From Castanea sativa (Eukaryota; Streptophyta; Magnoliopsida; Fagales; Fagaceae): DNA of 64,000 bases. How positions within the stretch are numbered: position 1 is the stretch's first letter; each line of letters begins with the position of its first letter. Below the pieces are notes generated by a model. It saw only the letters and a list, made by a program, of their open reading frames with translations. It did not search any database and was not told the DNA's origin. Shown piece after piece: positions 20,558 through 34,500 of the stretch. The DNA lies in the NCBI RefSeq assembly GCF_040712315.1, contig NC_134018.1, forward strand, positions 19,550,835 through 19,614,834, in the 5' to 3' direction. A program made the translations under genes and the position numbers.

Positions 20558-22400
20558 AAACCTAAACATAAACATGTCATTAACCATAATTTTTACGTTA
20601 ATTCCATGTGTACATTTTTTTTTTTTTTTTTTGTACTATGCAATACGCATAAAGGATAAAATTTTGAGAGTTTATAGCCATAACAGATATTTGCGTTACA
20701 AAATATTTTTTGAAATCTAATATGTAAAGAAAACATGTTATAAAAAGCAGAAAAACAAATTAAAAGGGGATAAGAGTATAAATTTTTTTTTTCCTAACAT
20801 GTAAGTAAAAATAATTCAAATAAACAAATTTATGATGTTAGTGATTCAAAATTCAAAATTTATTTAGCCAATGAAATATCAAATGGTGTATGTGCAGTTA
20901 AGTGTTATGGTATTATTTTAAGCGTCCCTAATATGTGTTTTTCATTATATTATATCTAAAATATATAATAAGTATTATATTTAATGTATTGTAACTTAAT
21001 GTACTTAACATTCTTTCTCAAAAAAAATAATAATAATAATAATGTACTTAACATTATTTTATGTTAAACATTAAAATGATTTCTATATTTACAAAACTAT
21101 ATTCTAAACTTTAATTATTAACTGTAGTTTTAATGTTTTCCACTCAATGTGATAGATTAAAGCTAAACTTTTTTTAAAAAGTTATTAAATAAATTGAAGA
21201 CAAAAAAGGTAGTGCATAAAGCCGTTATTGTAGATATAAGGTACTCTTCAATAATCACTAATATGCTGCTTGACAAAAGTTTTTCTACCTATGGTATGGC
21301 GAATGAATATACACTAATTTAATTTGCTTTTTAGATAAACTTATATTCAACAATAAAACTACTGCTACTTTTTTATATATGAAAAAAAAAATTGATTTTT
21401 AACTTATACTTCACAAAATAAATTTTTTTACAAACAATTAGTTAAATTGCATTCGCAATGCACATGTTTGATCATTGTATTAAATATAGTTTGATTTATT
21501 ATATTAAATGATGATATAATTATAATTATTATTCGCAAAACAGACAATGAATGTAATTATTACTATGAAATTTTAAATATTGCAAGTTTGAATGCAAATA
21601 TTAACTGACTGTAATGTAAATATTTTAACACATTAAACATTAACAATTTTTTAAAACAAATGGAAAATTAAACATAGCACAACACTGACATTTTTGTTTT
21701 CTTTTAGAGGTGGTAATTGTCCTTATTGTCTCATAATTTTTTAAAGAAAATGATCATTTGAATAATTTAAGTTTACTTTAATTTTAATGAAAAATATTTT
21801 ACAAGTAACAATAAACTATAAAAATATCAATTTGCAATTAATTATTTACAAAACTCTAATGAATTATTTGCACCTTGTATGCCTTTTCAAGCAAAGAGTA
21901 TCTAAATTCATAGTCCATATGTTGAGAAACATTTTATTAAAGCTAAACCTAAACCTAAACCTAAACCTAAACATGTCAACATAAACTTTACTCAATTAAT
22001 TATATAACTTTTTATGTTCATTCAATGTGTGCATATCTTTTGTACTATGTGATACACAGTAACACATAAGAGAGAAAAATACCGAGATTTTTATAGTCAT
22101 AACCAAAAGAGCATACACATTTGTAAAGAAAAAAATTATGAGTAGAAGAAAACCAAAATAAAAGAGATAAGATTATACTTTTTTTTTTTTTTATTCCAAC
22201 AACATGTTAGTGAAAAACAATTCAAAGAAGCAAGGTAATAACATTAGTGTTTCAAAATTCATAGTTTATTTATGCCAATAAAATACCAATTGGTATATGT
22301 GCAATTAAGTGTTATGGTTTTTTTAAAGTAGATTGACTATATGCTTTTCATTATATCATGACTGAAATATATAATAGTATTACATTATATTATAATTAAT
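20558..22400 (+). repeat. Direct duplication of a 0.4-kb AT-rich segment
   Basis: The segments 20,558-20,980 and about 21,965-22,400 share order and text. Both have AAACATGTCA, then TTTTTGTACTATG, a TTATAG(C/T)CATAAC segment, ACATGTTAGTGA-like sequence, ATTCAAAATTCA(T)A, and TGTGCA(G/A)TTAAGTGTTATGG. They are 1.4 kb apart and clearly diverged. They could be the LTRs of a small, old element or a local duplication; no PBS was identified. Confidence 0.6.
21945..21971 (+). repeat. Short CCTAAA hexamer run
   Basis: CTAAAC is repeated five times (6-bp unit). It differs from the plant telomere heptamer CCCTAAA by lacking one C. It sits at the start of the second copy of the 0.4-kb duplication. Confidence 0.7.
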
Positions 22401-23700
22401 TCTTAATTTGATTCAGGTATATCCTGGTGCATAGGTGTACTTTAGGCAAAAAATTTGAGTTGGTGAATGAATAAAAACGGGTGAGAATTTGCTGTTGCTT
22501 TAATATTGCTTCCAAGTATAGGATTGTAGCTAAGTAATAACGATGAGTCCAAGGTCAATTCCACAAGGAAAAGGAGTTGATTAGCAATTCACAAAATAAA
22601 ATAAATAAAAACAATAAAATTATATTATATAAACAGAAATTATAATGAGTTGATAAAGAAAAATTAAATTGAGAAAAACAGCGATATTTTAAAACACTAA
22701 GGTTTAGAGATCCACAAAACACTTCTATAAAGAGAAAACAAAACTTGACATAAGGGGTTCGGCTATGGGAGTCCCTCTGAACATTGCCCAAACATTTCTA
22801 GCGAAAGGCATTCCCACAAGACGTGGTTTACATTCTTTGGTGGCTGACAGCAAAGTCACACCACGGCTCCACCTTTAATTTTCTTCTCTGTAAATTGTCT
22901 CTTGTGGGTAGGATGTTGGTTGTTGGAGCATGCTCTCTACACAAAATTCAAAACTTTAGGAGGCACGTTGAGTGACCAAACCTTCTTCCAAGTGGTACTG
23001 CCCAGCAGGTTGTTGTTTAAGACGAAGTGCTACCTGGTAGGCGGTCTTCTTCACTGAGATAGATTGAGTTCTATTTTCCTGCCACACCAGCTTATCTCTA
23101 GAGGTTACAGCTTATACTGTTCAAAAGGAATAGCCAAAATTTCCTGCCGGGTAGTAGGAACAAATATAATGCAAGGATTTTTCCGCAATCCCACTGCAAA
23201 GTACCTTCGTCAAGGAGGTCTATTACTCGCATAGATAGTGGAATAGGGCCAGTAAAAATTGAAAGGATGATGATTTTATACTTCAACTAAAACTCATACG
23301 ATTGCTGATTTTAGCACTAAGAACACAATAATTATCCTTCTAAAGGTATTTATATGAATTATATTGATTTTAGGGAACAAAAAACTAGTGTTTTAATTCT
23401 CAAGGAATCCTAAGTATTTAACGTGCATAGAGTCTATTAAGTCTAAGTTAAATTTAAGAATTATACAAAACTAAACATTTTTCTAGATAAATAAATTGAT
23501 AAAAAAAAATCACAAGAATTTAAACATTAAAAATCATAAAAGTATTGTTAAGAACATACTAATACTAATAGAAGGTTGGGTTTCACCTCTAACTTTAGAA
23601 AGGCTTCTAGCAAGCTATTACACCCAAAAAAAAAAAAAAAAAAAAAAACTCTAGAAATTAAAAAGAAAGTATAAGAAATAACTAACTTCATTCTAAGGCT
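22400..23700. repeat. Unclassified retroelement-like stretch
   Basis: The text around 22,490-22,570 (CCAAGTATAGGATTGTAGCTAAG ... GAGTCCAAGGTCAATTCCAC) resembles a recurrent plant repeat I associate with LTR elements. No paired LTR, PBS or coding domain was seen, so class and ends are open. Confidence 0.25.
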
Positions 23701-25337
23701 GCCACTTTTTGAATGTTGACCTAAAGGGCCTTTAAATAGGCTACGAAATATTATTACAAATAGAATTCTCGTTTGGAAAAAAATCTTTGGTTTTCAAGCT
23801 TCACTTAAACAACTTTTTTGGCCGTTAGACATCATAATTTAGACTCTTCATAAACTACAAAGGAAGGTGTCAATAGTTAAGAAAATATGGCAAGATCTCA
23901 ATAATGTAGACACAATTATATTCCAAGCAACAACGATGCCAAGCATAAGGGTGGAACCAAGGAACAGTTCAGCCTAAGAACGACAGCAAAGACTTAGCGT
24001 AAATTACTAAGGAATTGCATAACCTTAAATAGTTTAATTCTCGTTGATTCTCGTCTTATGTTATGGCCTATCCTCTGACAGATTGGCCATAAGCAAGCAT
24101 TGAGAACCATTTCCTAAATAATGTTTCTTGCAAATCAGAGCAAACATTCACCGAAAGAATCTATCTGCAAGCTTTAATAGTTGGATTAGTCTTGGTGGTT
24201 TTAAAAATACTCAACCCGCTAGCTTTAATAGTTGATCCAACCCAACTCACTTGAATATCAATATCATATCCATATAGGACGATGCGGGGCTGAGCAGGTT
24301 GAACGGTTTGGACGGAATAAACGGGTTATTGCACAAGCATAATCAGAACTCATAGGCGATAAATGTCAAAAGTACTCTCACTAAGTTGACCACATCATTG
24401 AGCATGCAAGAAAATGATTGCAGCCGAACCTCATAAGTTTATCGTCATGCTTCAAAGTGGAAAAGTAATTGAAAAGAACATTTTCAAAGGCCATGAACAG
24501 GATAAATCTTACAAAGTAAAGAATAGTGACAAGTCTTACCTTAAACCTGAGTCTAGTAAGATTGAGAGATGTCCTACCTTTACTCATTTTTCTCATAGGC
24601 TAAATACCCCCTCGAAGGTGAATCAATAATTGCAATTTCACTTAAATTAAATTTTATTGTTTTAATTTAATCTATCTTATGAATTGTTAATCAATACTCC
24701 TTGATGCGGAATCGACTTCTGACTCGTCAAGTTATCAATTTGCACTAATTTTGCAGTTGGGAACTTTATTGAAATTGTAACACTTACCATACCGAGTAAG
24801 AAAGATTTTTTTTTGTTTTATTTTATTTGAGAATTCTGTATGAAACTATGAATGATTTGAGAAAAAATCTTGAGTGAGATGGGCGCATGCCTTACAGGAT
24901 ACCTTCTCATGATTTGATTGAAGCTAAAGGTGCAACAAGGACAAAAACATGAGCGGAGACCTTTAGATAATGAACGACATAATACAGTCTAGGTAATGTA
25001 ATATACAACTTTTTTTTTTTCACATTCTTTTCCATTTTAAACCTCGATCGAAACTGGAAAAGAATTTGCCAAAATAGGAGAAAACGAGACACCTTAGCAA
25101 AGTGAACAAGTTACTGTAGAATCATAATCTAATTGGTGAATAAAGGTCGCAATCCATTCCATCTAATGGACCATAAATACTTTTAAATGGCGTGACCATT
25201 AACACAGGTAGATACAATAAATAAAGTAACACAAGTAGATAGAACAAATGTTTCTCAAAAAAAAAAAGACATAACAAATAAATTCTTAACCATGAAATGT
25301 ACTCTCTCCATCACTTGATATGACGAGGATCCTAATC

Positions 25338-25339
<2 letters not shown>

Positions 25340-25369
<30 letters not shown>
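25340..25369 (+). repeat. (GA)n microsatellite
   Basis: About 14 GA units lie roughly 200 bp past the LRR gene stop codon, probably at or beyond the end of its transcript. Confidence 0.9.
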
Positions 25370-25563
25370 CAAACCAAGAGTAAAATTAGGAAACAAACAG
25401 TAAAACCCACAAGTATATGGTATTGAATACCAGAAATGAGTCATGTCTCATATGTTACATATTGTTACACACAAGACATGTACAAGTACGTGGTCTTTAA
25501 CAAGAAGCTTAAAATAATAATATAAAATTAAATAAGAAAGAGAGGGAGTAAGATGTGAATGAA

Positions 25564-28500
25564 CTACTGTGGAATTTTGTCCTTCAAATAATTCAGAACA
25601 GCTTTGGTTCCTCTGTCTAAAATTGTCCTCCGGATACTGTAAAAGATATAGAAAGAAAAGAGCATCACAAAAATTTAGCACAGCATTCTATACTCCCTTT
25701 TAGTAATACACATAATTTTATCTTAATATTATTTACCAATGAAATTATTTCTGGCAACATGAGTAGTAAAATATTTAAAACGTTGTTACTTGTATTTACT
25801 CTTTCTTCCAGATGCTATAGTTTTCACAGAGAGTACAGACCATGGGATGCTAATTGCAAAAGGATTCCATAAAAGTTCATGAAAATAATGTATCAAGAAT
25901 TACAAAGTAAGGGTACTCTTTTTTTTTTTTTTTTGGCTAAACACATAGGAAGGGTACTTGAGATCTATACACACACATAAGCGACTTGGCCTAGTGTTAA
26001 ACTAACAAACTTTATGCCACCATTGCCATAAAGTCCAAATCAACCCATGGAAACTGAATCACACTACCACCTCCTACATGATATTTGTGAAAACACGTCT
26101 TCTTCTTCTTTTTTGATAGGTACGTCTTCTTTCTTTCCTTAACACATTAGCCTTTCTCTACTGAGCAACGGCTTGATTTTAATTTCCAGTAAAAGACAAC
26201 ATTTCAATAAATTTGGTAATTGTGGTCATGATATGAAGCTCTCTAAATCTCAAGCAAATCAAAAAATTAATTATCTAGCAAAATTTTAGGGCATGTTTGT
26301 TAACTGTTTTTTTCCCTTATTTTTTGTTTTCAAAAACAATTTTCTATTTTTGAAACTAAAAAAAGTGTTTAGCAACTCAAAATAGATAGAAAACAAAAAA
26401 TGTTCTCAAACTCAATTTGTGAAGAAAACTAAAAACATGCAAAATGCTATTTTCAATTTCTAATTTTCAAAAGTCAATGAAAATACGCATTTAATTTTAT
26501 AAATCTGTTTCATTTACTGAGTTAGCATTAAATTTCAAATCCTAATAACAACATATTTTAGTATTTTTTTATTCTTCAAAAAACTATTTTTTAATTTCAA
26601 CTAACCAAACATGTTTTCGATTTCAAAAATACAAGAAAATTGTTTTTTTTTTATATTCTCAAAAACAAATTTTTGAAAATAGAAAACAAAAACTGTTACC
26701 TCCTTCAGGTCAAACAATACTGTTGCTTAATCACGAGCTTAAGATTCCAAATTATTCAGGATCTGATTCTCATAGATGCTAAAGGGAGAGCTGTACTTAG
26801 TCTCTAATAGAAGTTCCAATCCATATATCAAATTAAGTACTCTTATTTCCGTGAGACTTAACATCCCCATAATGCTTTAAGTACTCAAGTTACAGAAAGA
26901 GGTTATGTTCAGAGCTTTAGACGAGACCCTTAACTTCACTGGACATTATTGTGTACTCGTGCATCATTATCCCAAAACTAATAGTATTATTGATTTGTAA
27001 TTATGATCACTGTATCATAGGCACCCAAATGTGTATAATTTGTCTTGATGCATCACTACAAAAAGATTGCAAGTTTCACCCAAATCAACAATTTCAGAAG
27101 TGACAAAGCTAGATGAAACTGGAAGGCTTTGTCAATGCCCTTTTTCACCTGGGAAGTTGTTAGGCTACAATGATGCCTGTGAATTAGACAACTTCTATTA
27201 TTATTGCCTAATCAAAATTGAACCCTATGACATACAAAGGATATTAATATCTTAACCCTCACAATACAAAATGACACAATTACCCTTACACTTATACCAA
27301 TATCACTTATAATATCGCAAAAACCAGAAAACTAAAGCAAAGCTATTGAAACTTCTAAAGAAATTAAATAGTGTTAAAAAAAAAGCTGGAGAAACAGCAA
27401 AATGTAGCATACCTTCTCATTGGATTTCCATCAAGTCTTAAAGCCTGTAGGCTAGGTTCAAGCAAACCCTGACCAAAATAAACTCTTTATACTTAGATAA
27501 TGTAAAAAAATCCTTGAAAATATGTCCCAAAAAATGTATCATTTGAAGCAATAGATATATCCTAAAGCCATACGCTTATTGATTAATGTGTGTGATGCAT
27601 TGTAGAACAAGTTATTATCACTTAAAAATCAAGACAGGAAAGACCCGAACAAAAATAATCAGTTAAGCTAAAAAAAAAAAGTGATAACAGACTTGTTTAT
27701 ACCATATGTTATGCAATTTAAACCAACCATCACGGAACAATTTATTGGTGATATGAAAATGTATAGTCTGAATTTTGCCCCCAGAAATGCTTTGTGGGGC
27801 AAAGTATGGGGCATTTCCTTGTTCTATTTGCTTCTCACCAAAAAAAGTAGGATAAAAGAAAAACTAATCATTATGCTAGAAGTATACTAACTTGATGACC
27901 CCATTGATCAAATAGAAAAAACATGAGTTATTTTTGTGATTTGATCATTAAAAAGACAGAAATTTTGAGAATTCAAGAGAAGGTCACAGTGAGATGAGTT
28001 GTTTATCACTAAGACAGGTGTCAAGTGGACGTTCAGAGATACATGCAGCTGAGAACATGATATTCCCCATTTCTCGCTGCTGACATTAAACACTAGCTGG
28101 ACCATACAGATTTTATGTACCATAATATCTAAAGAAAACACCATAGGAAAAAGGATATCATATACTGACCAGCTCTGGGGGAAGTACTGAGATGTTGTTG
28201 TCAGATAGACCAAGCTCAGAGAGTGAAGTAAGACGTTGGAACTCCTGCATGCCAGTATTAACAAACACCATCACAAATTTGATGGCAGTTGATGCTCCCA
28301 AAAGAGGAAAGTTTGCATCCATGAACAAAATTTATGAATTCAGGATTCATCTCAGTAAACAATAGATAGATAGAACCAGTAAAATTGAGCATGTCAACTT
28401 GTAGGGTTCCTAGCATGTCCATAATAATCAACCTCCTATCAGTACACCAATTTGTAGATTCGGGGATCACTAACACCAATGAGCTCTAGTTCAACTGGCA

Positions 28501-31500
28501 CCTTCCCTTGGATTTGAGGTCATGGGTCCAATGACAAACCAGATGCATGTGCAATTTACCAACAAATAAAAAATTTAGAGAAAAAAAAAAAACCATTAAC
28601 CATGAACCATGAGCCAGTTATATGGTCATTGTGAATAATATAACCATGTCCAAAAAAATATTAAATCCACTAAACTAAAAATGATCACTTCACTTCCATG
28701 TCCATCTCCAATGTTGAAACTGAAACTCTTAACCTGTAAAACCTAACAGACCTTGGCCTGTCATATCCATTTCCATACACAATAAACTGACCAAGAAAAA
28801 AAATCTTTTGACTTGAATGAACCAAAAGAACACATTCTTGTCCACCAATCAAGAAAAAAAATCTTGAAGCCTGTTATATACAACATGGATCTTTTTCAAG
28901 TCTGTCTAGCCCCAATACTAAAGCAAAGGCAATCAATAGACTTTAACAAGTTCTAAATTAAAAAGTGTCATAATACAGGTTAAAATATTTTCTTTTTAAG
29001 AAAGATATATATTACCACTGAAACCGATTGAAGGGAATTTTGGCTCAGGTCAAGGATCCGCAATTGCTGTAAGTTAAATATATCTGAGGGAACTTCGTGT
29101 AGCTGCATTCTTCTGTCAAGTGGAATTAGATGTAAGAATAATAGCTTAGACATTAAAAATAACTATAAGTTCAAGCATAGAAGCAAATAGGCAGACTCAG
29201 GCATAAATCCTTGTGCATGTACATCAATGTGTGTGATTGTATTGGAATTTCCAGCTGACTGACCTCAGGTAAAGCTCTTGCAAATGAGACATGCTTGAAA
29301 ATGCTGGATGCTCCGGTAATGAAGATGCATTACCACTTAGATCCAGAACCTGAACCCTAGAGACTGCTTGAAATCCATCAGATGGTATCTGCAGGTCAAA
29401 TAATAAGAGGGTAGTCAGATCATAGAGGTAACAAAGTCTCAGATCACATTCTCTAAATATGGATATCTTCGCAAAATAATTCAAGAAAATATCTATAATG
29501 CTGAACTGACATTATCGGACAATTGATATACAGTACCATGCGTCTAAATTGACAGGGTACTTATTTTGCTCTGTGTGTGTGTGTGTGTTAAGAAAAAAGG
29601 TCCAAACCTTTTTGACAGATACATTTATGCCAGAGAACTAAGGCCATATATTATACATGTTGGGAAAGTCCAGTGCCAAAGTCTGGGTGAGTAGGCTATC
29701 ATGAAGGTTCCTATTTTTCAAATATATCCTTGTGTGATTCAAGTTGTGGCATACACCACTTAGCTAATTTGTGTTTTTCCATAGGTTCATGAATCATGAT
29801 GCATGCTTTATTTATTTGAAGGAGGGGGGGGGGGGGGGGGGGGGGCCACAGCAGCATTGGTGAGGTGCCAAGTTAATTGACCTATCAGTTATGGACTGTC
29901 CCCTGCATGTTTTCCATTGGAGCTCTTAATAAATGGGGTCATGAAAGTTAATTCGTTAACAAAAGACAGAAAAAAAAAAGCTTCAAACTGTCCATTTTTT
30001 TCAACAGCAACACCTTAACTCATATGGTTCAAGAGAGAAGCATAAAATTAGATCTAATTTACCTGTCTGAGTGGATTATTGTCCAACTTCAAACACAAAA
30101 GATTAGGAAGTGACTTTAAAATTGCACCTGGCCAGTCTTTAATCTTGTTCCTGGATAAAATCAAAGTCTGTACATTTGGGGAAAAAATGATGCATTAATA
30201 GACAATATCAGATTCAAACAAGCCAAATTATCAGTATAGAAGAATCCCTGATTAACTTAATTCCTAACCAAAGCTGATCAGAAATGGAATGGACCAAAAG
30301 TTTTTAAAGAGGAATTTCTGTACAACTGGACCTGGTGATGCAGGACAAAATTCAAAGGATATATGGGGAAAACAAATAGAACAAGAAAAGAAGGATAAAC
30401 CTAAGAATAGGCACATAGGGTTGCTTGGAATCAACACTAAGCAGGAAAACCTAGGAATCAACACCTAAGCTACCAGGAATCGGCACAAAGCCATTGGAAA
30501 ATTTTCAACATAAAATTTTATTCATCAATCATTTGTCCATAATAATTTCTCTAGGGACTTTAAATAGGCTTCCAAATTACATCAAGGAAGGAAAATGAAA
30601 TGATAACTAGATAGCAGTCAAATCCCTAAAAACACTCAAAATAAAATAAAATTCAAATCAGTTCAAATCCTATAATTCAAATTAATTGAAAACTCATAAT
30701 TTGGACTAATGGAATCAATCGGTATTAATCTGGTGCACACCAACTTTCCCAGAGTGGAGAGACTCAACCCCATCAACTATAGCTCAAAATAGTACTCTAG
30801 CAGATCAAGTTCCAGATGACACAACTCGGCCCTAGTAATGCATGTGTAGTCAAAACTTGGTCGCGTCTTGCAATATACTAGGTAGTGAAAATAATCTGCT
30901 CATACAAATTAGCATCTATATGTTCCTTATGTGATGGGGGAGGGTTTAGACTTTAGCAGTATTGGATCAAGTATAAATTTTTAACTGGGTCATGAAAAGA
31001 CTCATCAGAGGGGCATATGGAATGATTTTTGGACCTTTCTCAGATGGAATGTCAACAAAATATGCATTCTTTCCACCAGGATTTAACACTTTGAACAATC
31101 TAAAAGAAAATCTCTAGGGACTAAGGAGTAAAGATAGTGGTAGCCCCTATTGATGAAACGATGAGAGTGAGTCGCAAGTAATGAACCAGTAAGAAAGAGT
31201 GAATTGATCCAAATTGAGGGAACAAAAAAAGGTAGAGAAAGGTCAAAATAACATTAGTAGAAGTAATAAAATAAAAATTTTTAAACGACATATCAATTGG
31301 GAAAGTAACAAAGAGCATGACTTTAGATAGGATAGAATGGAGAAAAAAATTCAAATGGCCAACCCAGTCTAATTTGTTGAGGATCCATAGGCAACCCCAA
31401 ATTTTGGGACTAAGGCTTTCTTCTTCTTATTGTTTTTATAAAATTAACCAAGCATCTAAAAAATTAGAAAAACATTCAGATGGCGAGTCAAGTCCACAAA

Positions 31501-34500
31501 AGAAAAGGATGAGAATTCACACTTGGGATGAACTCAGCACATGCTTGAACTAATCTGAGTCACATGCAAGTATGAGTATTAGACTAGGTTGCTAATATCA
31601 TGGCCTGGTTTGCCAAGAATTCACACTTGGTATGGGCTGAGCACGTGTTTGAACTAATCTGGGTGTGGGGTAGATCTGAGTCACATGCTGGTATGAGTAT
31701 TAGACTAGGTTGCTAATGTCATGGCCTGGTTTGCCAAGAATTCACACTTGGTATGGGCTGAGCACGTGTTTGAACTAATCTGGGTGTGGGGTAGATCTGA
31801 GTCACATGCTGGTATGAGTATTAGACTAGGTTGCTAATGTCATGGCCTGGTTTGCCAAGAATTCACACTTGGTACGAGCTGGGCACATGTTTGAACTAAT
31901 CTGGGTGTGGTGTGGGGTATATGTATGGTGGAGGTGGTAGGCTTGGGAGTGGGTGTGGTTACTGCAGTGGTGGTAAGGGTGGGAGTGGGGGTTGCAAACA
32001 TCTAACTCTTTGTTTGCATGCCCGCATGCCCTAGATTTAGTAACGTGCAGCCCCCTCCACATGGATAAATATTAAAGCTTTAACTCCAGCCTTGCATAAC
32101 ATCAAACTAAATGGACAAATTATTGACTCCCGGAGGACCACATCAGCAATGCCTAGTGGTCCTTCCACTAGATAATAGTCTTCCATGTGTGACAATTTTA
32201 TTGAGTCACATTCTAGTCACCAATCCAATCAATTTAAGATTAGGAAAAAATAATAATCAAATAAAAACTAAAAACCTTCACCTTCACCCTCACCCTCACT
32301 GCCAGTGGCTCCACCACCATCCCCAACTCTAATCAGACAAGGCCACCATCCATAGTGGAAATATCCTTATATCCACAACCAAGACAGCCATTCAAACAGC
32401 CCAAAGGAAAGACATTTTATTGGTCACAGTAGACAATTAGAAAGTCTCACATATATTGCTTCTTGGTGAGTATCAATTTGTGACTATTAAAATGAGGGCA
32501 AACCAATTTCGAGCTGTGCAATAAAAAACTTAGGAAATTTCTGCGGAAATAGCAGGTCAATTAAAGTATGATAATGGCGAACCCACATGGTGCTGTTTGG
32601 AGAAAGTTCTCCATGGAGCCCCCATCCTCAAATCAGGCGAGTTACTGCCATCCCACTCCATCTATTCTTCCTGCCATTTGAGAAGGTTCCAAGAGGTTCC
32701 ACCGACACACACCCCAGATGCACAGATCTGAGACAGAGTGAGAGAGAGATGCCTATGCCTTGTCTAATTGGAGTTGGGGATGGTGGTGGAGGAGCCACCA
32801 GCATTGAGAGTGCTCCTCCTGGAGAAGTGAATAATTTCTCAACCCAAAAGAGCTTCCAAAAAGCATGTCCACATAATTTATTATCCCTTGTACCTTATTA
32901 CAACAAAATAACTGCTTTAATTTCAAATTTTAGTACTCACCATTTAATGAATCCATTAATCAAGTAATACAAATATACCTTTTTCTTTTTTTGATATGTA
33001 GAAATACAAATATATTTTTTTTAAATCAATGTATAGGCTGACTCCAATTCTGATACTCTGGCACCAAAAATATTTCTTGGATTCTTTTTTATTGGTACGT
33101 TACATAAGCACCTGGTAGGTCTTGAACTACTCTCCACCTTGTTCTTTATAAGGAGAGGAGTTGACATTTTAATCTAGAGTTTATTGGCTTCTGGATTTAA
33201 TCAAAAGCTGTAGACAGCTGCGTCCATCATTTAAGGAGGTTAGCAGTCACTTAGACTTGCCAACACAAATAGCATTTCACTTTATCATTATTTCCCCCCC
33301 CCCCCCCCCCCACCCCAAAAAAAAAAAAACAGTGTACAAACCAGGATCAACTAAGAAATTTACCTGGAGTGAAATACATGAGGAAAGCTCAACTGGAAGC
33401 TCTTGAATGGCATTCCTAGAAAGATCAACTTTTATGACCTCACCCGATTCCCATACTTCTGATGGAACAGCACTCAAACTAAGCCCTTCCAAAGAAAGTT
33501 CCTGAAATTTCCACATTAATAAAGGTGAAATTTCCTATTTGAAGACAGAAAAATTAAATGAAAGGTAAATCAGAAGATCCACGCTAACTAAGATCACTAT
33601 GGAGGGATAAGTATGCATAGCACAACATGACAACCAGAATCAAAAGCAGCACAGGAAACCCTACGGTTGATATCAAAAATCAAAAATTTGAACCTAAGAC
33701 CAATTTAAATCCCACCCCACCCTTTAGTACCAAAGCCACAGCCCAAGGCCCAAATTTCCAATATTCTATACCAGAAAGTGTGTATCAAACAATATCATCC
33801 AGCAAATTAAACTTTCAAACACCATGAATAGCAGGATTAACAAAACGAAAAAGTATCAATTATTCAATCCAACAGAGTTTAAACCTTGCTACTTGGGATC
33901 AGCTAGCCATCCAGCTCTAATAGGTTCATGTTCTTTGAAGCTGCCATGAATCCACTAACTTCTCCTCAGGTCCAGTATAGATCTTGTAAATGATCAAAAC
34001 CATATTGCACGCATGGCTAACACTCCTCTTATCATCTATCTAAGCTTACCTCTAACTTCTCATAACAGCATTCAGTTGTTTACTCAAATCTTGAAACCAC
34101 CCAAAACCTCTCATTTATGCTCCACACCTTTTATAGGCATGATGTTTTATGACAATTCATTAAAATCTATCAAAAAGATAAACAAAAAAATCCATAACTT
34201 TGATGACAAAATAATTGGTGCAACCGTTGCAGTCACCTTTGTTCTTATACTAAAACATATAGAATACTTCTGGTCCAAAAAAGAAAAAAGAAAAAAAACA
34301 TATAGAATACTTCTTCCACTCTTCAAGGATTTCGTAACCTTTGAGATAATTGCATCTTTTTTTAAATAAATAAAAATTATATATAAGTATTCATATCTCA
34401 TTAATAGCGCAAAAGGGCACAACCCATGTACACAGGAAGTATACAAGCGATTCCCCCAACAAGTGAGAATGTAAAAAGATCAAAAAATTCTAACAGATTA

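Larger units (their letters stand above)
19376..25440. other. Intergenic AT-rich DNA between LINE and LRR gene
   Basis: No gene is supported. It contains the CT/AT microsatellite near 20,364-20,412, the duplicated segment at 20,560/21,960, a CCTAAA run at 21,945-21,971 and a retroelement-like stretch at 22,400-23,700. Also present are poly(A) or poly(T) runs near 22,182, 23,622 and 25,009, and a GA microsatellite at 25,340-25,369. The LRR gene's polyadenylation site should lie just below 25,564. Confidence 0.5.

Noticed and set aside
21945..21971. Interstitial telomere sequence
   Set aside because: The unit is CCTAAA, 6 bp, not the plant heptamer, and only five copies; a chance microsatellite is likelier.
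28995..29016. Alternative donor GTTTCA for exon 18
   Set aside because: The later GTG|GTAATA donor keeps phase with exon 19 and gives the LRR its expected length.
31510..31920. Regular repeats that might suggest a CRISPR array
   Set aside because: Units are continuous 121-bp tandem repeats without unique spacers, in a plant intron.
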